This document shows, piece by piece, positions 61,515-64,000 of a stretch of 64,000 nt of DNA. The first letter of the stretch is position 1. Each line of letters begins with the position of its first letter. Source of the DNA: Acidobacteriota bacterium (GTDB taxonomy: Bacteria; Acidobacteriota; Terriglobia; Terriglobales; Acidobacteriaceae); assembly GCA_013288805.1 (NCBI GenBank), contig JABDBE010000005.1, positions 1-64,000 on the forward strand, written 5' to 3'. A model generated the notes under the pieces. It did no database searches, was not told the origin of the DNA, and saw only the letters and a program-made list of their open reading frames with translations. A program made the translations under genes and the position numbers.

Positions 61515-61793
61515 CTAATTCTGCTTCATGCTGTCATCGTGCTTCATACTGTCATCGTGCTTCATGCTGTCGTTTTTCTTCATATCATCCGACTTGCTCT
61601 TGTCGGTCTTGGTCTTCTTTGTCTTACTGGCCTTCTTGTCCTTCGCCATGTCGTCTTTCTTCATCTGGTCTTGCTTCGTCGTGTCTGGCTTCATATTGTC
61701 CTGCTTCATGGTATCGCCGCCGGACTGAGCGAACGCCGCCAGGGATACCGTCAAGAAACACATCGCCATCAGTCTGCACATCAACTTTTTCAT
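61515..61793 (-). CDS. Small exported Met/Lys/Asp-rich repeat protein
   Basis: 92 aa. Signal peptide 1-24 (MKKLMCRLMAMCFLTVSLAAFAQS). The rest is repeats of MKxDD/MKHDDS type (DSMKHDDSMKHDDSMKQN), in the DNA an 18-bp tandem (61524-61580). Start with AGGAGA. Highly charged and Met-rich, possibly metal binding, or disordered. No family recognised. Confidence 0.65.
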   Translation of the reverse strand: MKKLMCRLMAMCFLTVSLAAFAQSGGDTMKQDNMKPDTTKQDQMKKDDMAKDKKASKTKKTKTDKSKSDDMKKNDSMKHDDSMKHDDSMKQN

Positions 61794-61922
61794 AAGATTC
61801 TCCTGAATTGTTCTGGTTTGAAATTGGGTCGCAACGCGATCCCGGGATTGAGATTCGCTTGCGGGAGGAAAGTTACAGCAGAAAAGACCGGCGGAGTGGG
61901 ATAGCTCATAGCGCAACGCGCG

Positions 61923-62726
61923 TTAATTGCGAGCGGTCATTGCGGCGTCGACCGTATGCATGGCAGCGCCAATTACGCGCCCCTGGCCCGGTTCCTGCAC
62001 AAAGGCGATCAGCCGCAGATTGTGAGTATCAGTGCCTGGGTCCAGCTTTACTTGAATATCCTGGTCAAAGGCTTGGCCTTGTCGAATGCTTCCAACCTTC
62101 ACGATGCTTCGGACCACCGCCGTGTGCGCCAGCGTACGCCCAGCATTTTCACCGTGAGAGACATGCGATTCCGCGCGGTTGAGAGCGACAGCAACATAGA
62201 CGTCTGCCATACGTAACCCGAAGGATTCCTGGAGCGAGCCTGTTTCCACGTGAGCGAGTAAAACATTCGTCGCGCCGATCGAGACAGACGTCAAGCGCAT
62301 GGCAATCTTCGGCTTGGTTAACGCCTGGGCGAAGGCCTTGTCGGCCAATGTTTCGTCGCTGCCTACAAATTGGCTGGTTCCGTCCACAATCATTTGCGGT
62401 GTGTAAACGTCGCTCAGCCCGAGGCGCCTGGCATAAGCACTCTGCCGATCGCTGTAAAAATGTGAAGAATACGGGTCTTTCCAACCAATGTGATTCCAAT
62501 AGTCGACGTGTTCGCTGAGAACGATCATCTCCTCGCCAGCGATGGGTTGTACATCTAGTTTTTGCAGGAGTGCGTCCGCCGGAGGACAACTCGAGCATCC
62601 CTCAGAAGTGAACAATTCGACCATAACGGGAATTCGCATTTCTGAACGCGACGACGATTCAGCCGACGTTGACATCCCGGCCGTAAGAGAAAGAAAGGCT
62701 GTAGTAAAAATAAGCAGAATTTTCAT
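61923..62726 (-). CDS. DUF1223 thioredoxin-like exported protein
   Basis: 267 aa. Signal peptide 1-22. CxxC-type active site in ELFTSEGCSSCPPADALL, then VLSEHVDYWNHIGWKDPYSS and VYTPQMIVDGTSQFVGSDE, the DUF1223 pattern. Likely a periplasmic redox protein; a partner in sulfur or copper handling is inference. Divergent from msrA by 160 bp. Confidence 0.85.
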   Translation of the reverse strand: MKILLIFTTAFLSLTAGMSTSAESSSRSEMRIPVMVELFTSEGCSSCPPADALLQKLDVQPIAGEEMIVLSEHVDYWNHIGWKDPYSSHFYSDRQSAYARRLGLSDVYTPQMIVDGTSQFVGSDETLADKAFAQALTKPKIAMRLTSVSIGATNVLLAHVETGSLQESFGLRMADVYVAVALNRAESHVSHGENAGRTLAHTAVVRSIVKVGSIRQGQAFDQDIQVKLDPGTDTHNLRLIAFVQEPGQGRVIGAAMHTVDAAMTARN

Positions 62727-62886
62727 TGGTGTCGTATTTAAATTAACCTCGGCTGTTGGATGCGCAAGCAGGACAAAAGTTAGCGTCCCCGGTTCGCTTA
62801 TTGTGGACCTTGTAACTTTCATTGGTCTCGCGACTCTAATGAACCAGGCGAGGAAGATGCGCGAGTTGGTTTGGAGGACTTTCATC

Positions 62887-63561
62887 ATGAATGGCTTTTC
62901 ACGTATATGTGCCCTGATCTTGATGCTAACCGTTGGTGGTGCAATTGCCTGCAACGCTGGAGACAAAGCGACCACTGCGGTCCCGAGTCCGGCTGTGGAT
63001 GCGGCAATCGCCACGAGCAAAGGTGAGCAGACGGCGGTCGTCGCGGGCGGTTGCTTTTGGGGCATTCAGGCGGTGTTTCAGCATGTTAAGGGCGTGATCA
63101 ATGCGACTTCGGGATACTCTGGCGGCGCATCCAATACCGCTGAGTACGAACTGGTGAGCACAGGAGACACCGGCCACGCAGAATCCGTGAAGATTACCTA
63201 TGATACTTCGCAGATCACCTACGGCCAACTGCTTCGCGTGTTTTTCTCGGTCGCGCTCGATCCCACTGAGTTGAACCGGCAGGGCCCAGATTCAGGCACG
63301 CAGTATCGGTCCGTTATTTTCTACGGCAACGACGAACAAAAGCGGATCGCTGAAGCATATATCGCGCAACTCGATGCGTCGCACGTGTTCCCGCGTCCAA
63401 TCGTGACTCAGGTTGTTCCTTTGAAGGCCTTTTATCCAGCCGAGGCTTACCATCAGGATTACGCGGCGAACCATCCAGACAATCCATACATCGTCTACAA
63501 CGATGCTCCGAAGGTCGCTCATCTCCACCAGGAGTTTCCCGAGCTTTACACCGGCAAGTAG
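62887..63561 (+). CDS. msrA: Peptide-methionine (S)-S-oxide reductase MsrA, exported
   Basis: 224 aa. N-terminal export signal with possible lipobox Cys22 (GGAIACNAG); catalytic Cys56 in VVAGGCFWGIQAVFQ; GYSGGASNTAEYE and YHQDYAANHPDNPYI complete the family. Repairs methionine-S-sulfoxide. Start 62887 after GGAGG; the frame runs back farther without support. MsrB follows 20 bp later. The export signal places repair in the periplasm. Confidence 0.92.
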   Translation: MNGFSRICALILMLTVGGAIACNAGDKATTAVPSPAVDAAIATSKGEQTAVVAGGCFWGIQAVFQHVKGVINATSGYSGGASNTAEYELVSTGDTGHAESVKITYDTSQITYGQLLRVFFSVALDPTELNRQGPDSGTQYRSVIFYGNDEQKRIAEAYIAQLDASHVFPRPIVTQVVPLKAFYPAEAYHQDYAANHPDNPYIVYNDAPKVAHLHQEFPELYTGK

Positions 63562-63581
63562 CATTCGAAAGGGAGTTGCGA

Positions 63582-64000
63582 ATGTTCGAGTCTGAAATAG
63601 ATAAAGATGGAGTATTGGGCAGGTTGCAGCGGCGGAGGTTCTTGGTGACATCGGCGTCGGCCCTGGCAGGACTGGCATTGTGGTCGTTGAGGAAACCTCG
63701 CCTTGCGGAAGCTGGATCAACAGAAACACCTGAGGAAGTCACGATCGTTATGTTCTCCGACGCGGGTGAGCGGCTCAAAACGGTTCAGGTACCGAAAGTG
63801 ATCAAAAGCGAAGCGGAATGGCGAAAGCAGCTGACTTCCAACGCTTTCGACATTACGCGGCGCGCGGATACCGAACTTGCGTACTCGGGAAAATATTGGA
63901 ACCTGCACGACAAGGGCCTCTACCGCTGCATTTGCTGCGACAACGCGTTGTTCAGTTCAGACACGAAGTTTGATTCTGGAACCGGCTGGCCCAGTTTCTG
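63582..64000 (+). CDS. msrB: Peptide-methionine (R)-S-oxide reductase MsrB, partial (runs off right edge)
   Basis: 139 aa visible. Twin-arginine-like signal (QRRRFLVTSASALAGLAL), then SELAEWRKQLT-type start (SEAEWRKQLTSNAFDITRRA), YWNLHDKGLYRCICCDNALF (CxxC zinc site) and KFDSGTGWPSF. Catalytic Cys lies beyond the edge. Repairs methionine-R-sulfoxide; together with MsrA covers both isomers. Ribosome site GGGAG. Confidence 0.88.
   Translation, partial: MFESEIDKDGVLGRLQRRRFLVTSASALAGLALWSLRKPRLAEAGSTETPEEVTIVMFSDAGERLKTVQVPKVIKSEAEWRKQLTSNAFDITRRADTELAYSGKYWNLHDKGLYRCICCDNALFSSDTKFDSGTGWPSF

Noticed and set aside
1-64000. CRISPR arrays, rRNA, IS transposases
   Set aside because: No regularly spaced repeats with unique spacers, no rRNA sequence and no DDE or HUH transposase was seen.

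Overview
Organism. The window looks like a chromosome segment from an Acidobacteriota bacterium (class Terriglobia). Evidence: two very large Oar-type TonB-dependent receptors with a carboxypeptidase-regulatory N-domain, a TIGR02999-type ECF sigma factor beside a Ser/Thr kinase with TolB-like and TPR domains, DUF5666 and Ig-type secreted proteins, a WXXGXW-repeat protein, and a compact operon of overlapping arginine genes. Species cannot be given from sequence alone.

Layout. 1-13.4 kb: small conserved hypotheticals, a DUF2252 protein, a NarL-type response regulator, a WXXGXW secreted protein, an XRE/S24 repressor with a strong palindromic operator facing a HTH/RsbRD-like gene, a membrane TPR protein, the ECF sigma/kinase pair, a histone-H1-like basic protein and a GerW/YtfJ-like protein. 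13.49-27.77 kb: an integrated element of about 14.3 kb in tRNA-Lys(TTT), bounded by a 41-bp direct repeat that is the 5' half of the tRNA. It carries a tyrosine integrase at the left end, a replication set (SSB, VapE-type P-loop protein, DnaB N-terminal-domain protein), several small HTH and zinc-ribbon proteins, a block of five co-directional unrecognised genes of phage character, a DUF5678-like/retropepsin-like pair, a ribbon-helix-helix protein with a second XerC/D-like recombinase, and a small basic protein with a DUF4145 protein. No capsid, portal, terminase large subunit, relaxase or type IV secretion gene is seen, so it resembles a phage satellite or integrative plasmid-like element rather than a full prophage.

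27.9-46.7 kb is core metabolism: argR-C-B-D-F-G-H plus a GNAT acetyltransferase in one tightly overlapped operon behind tandem ARG boxes, then dapA (with an unusual C-terminal extension), dapD, an EcsC-family gene, RNase J, a vapBC-type pair with two operator palindromes, a threonine dehydratase-like gene, an SH3b protein, uppP, ftsK and a PnuC-like small membrane protein. 46.8-64 kb is envelope and redox: a TonB receptor, a LytTR regulator, a DUF5666-TonB receptor-Ig lipoprotein operon, tRNA-Gly(CCC), a molybdopterin oxidoreductase with cytochrome b, ECF sigma and zinc anti-sigma, a DUF1223 protein and an exported MsrA/MsrB pair cut by the right edge.

How parts work together. In the element, the integrase promoter and the promoter of the second recombinase operon share the motif CCTTAGCCGC in the -35/-10 spacer, and a small basic protein of similar sequence is encoded next to each, which suggests one regulatory circuit over both recombinases. 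The arg genes supply glutamate to arginine except the deacetylation step. The 58.7-64 kb genes together look like an envelope oxidative-damage sensing and repair group.
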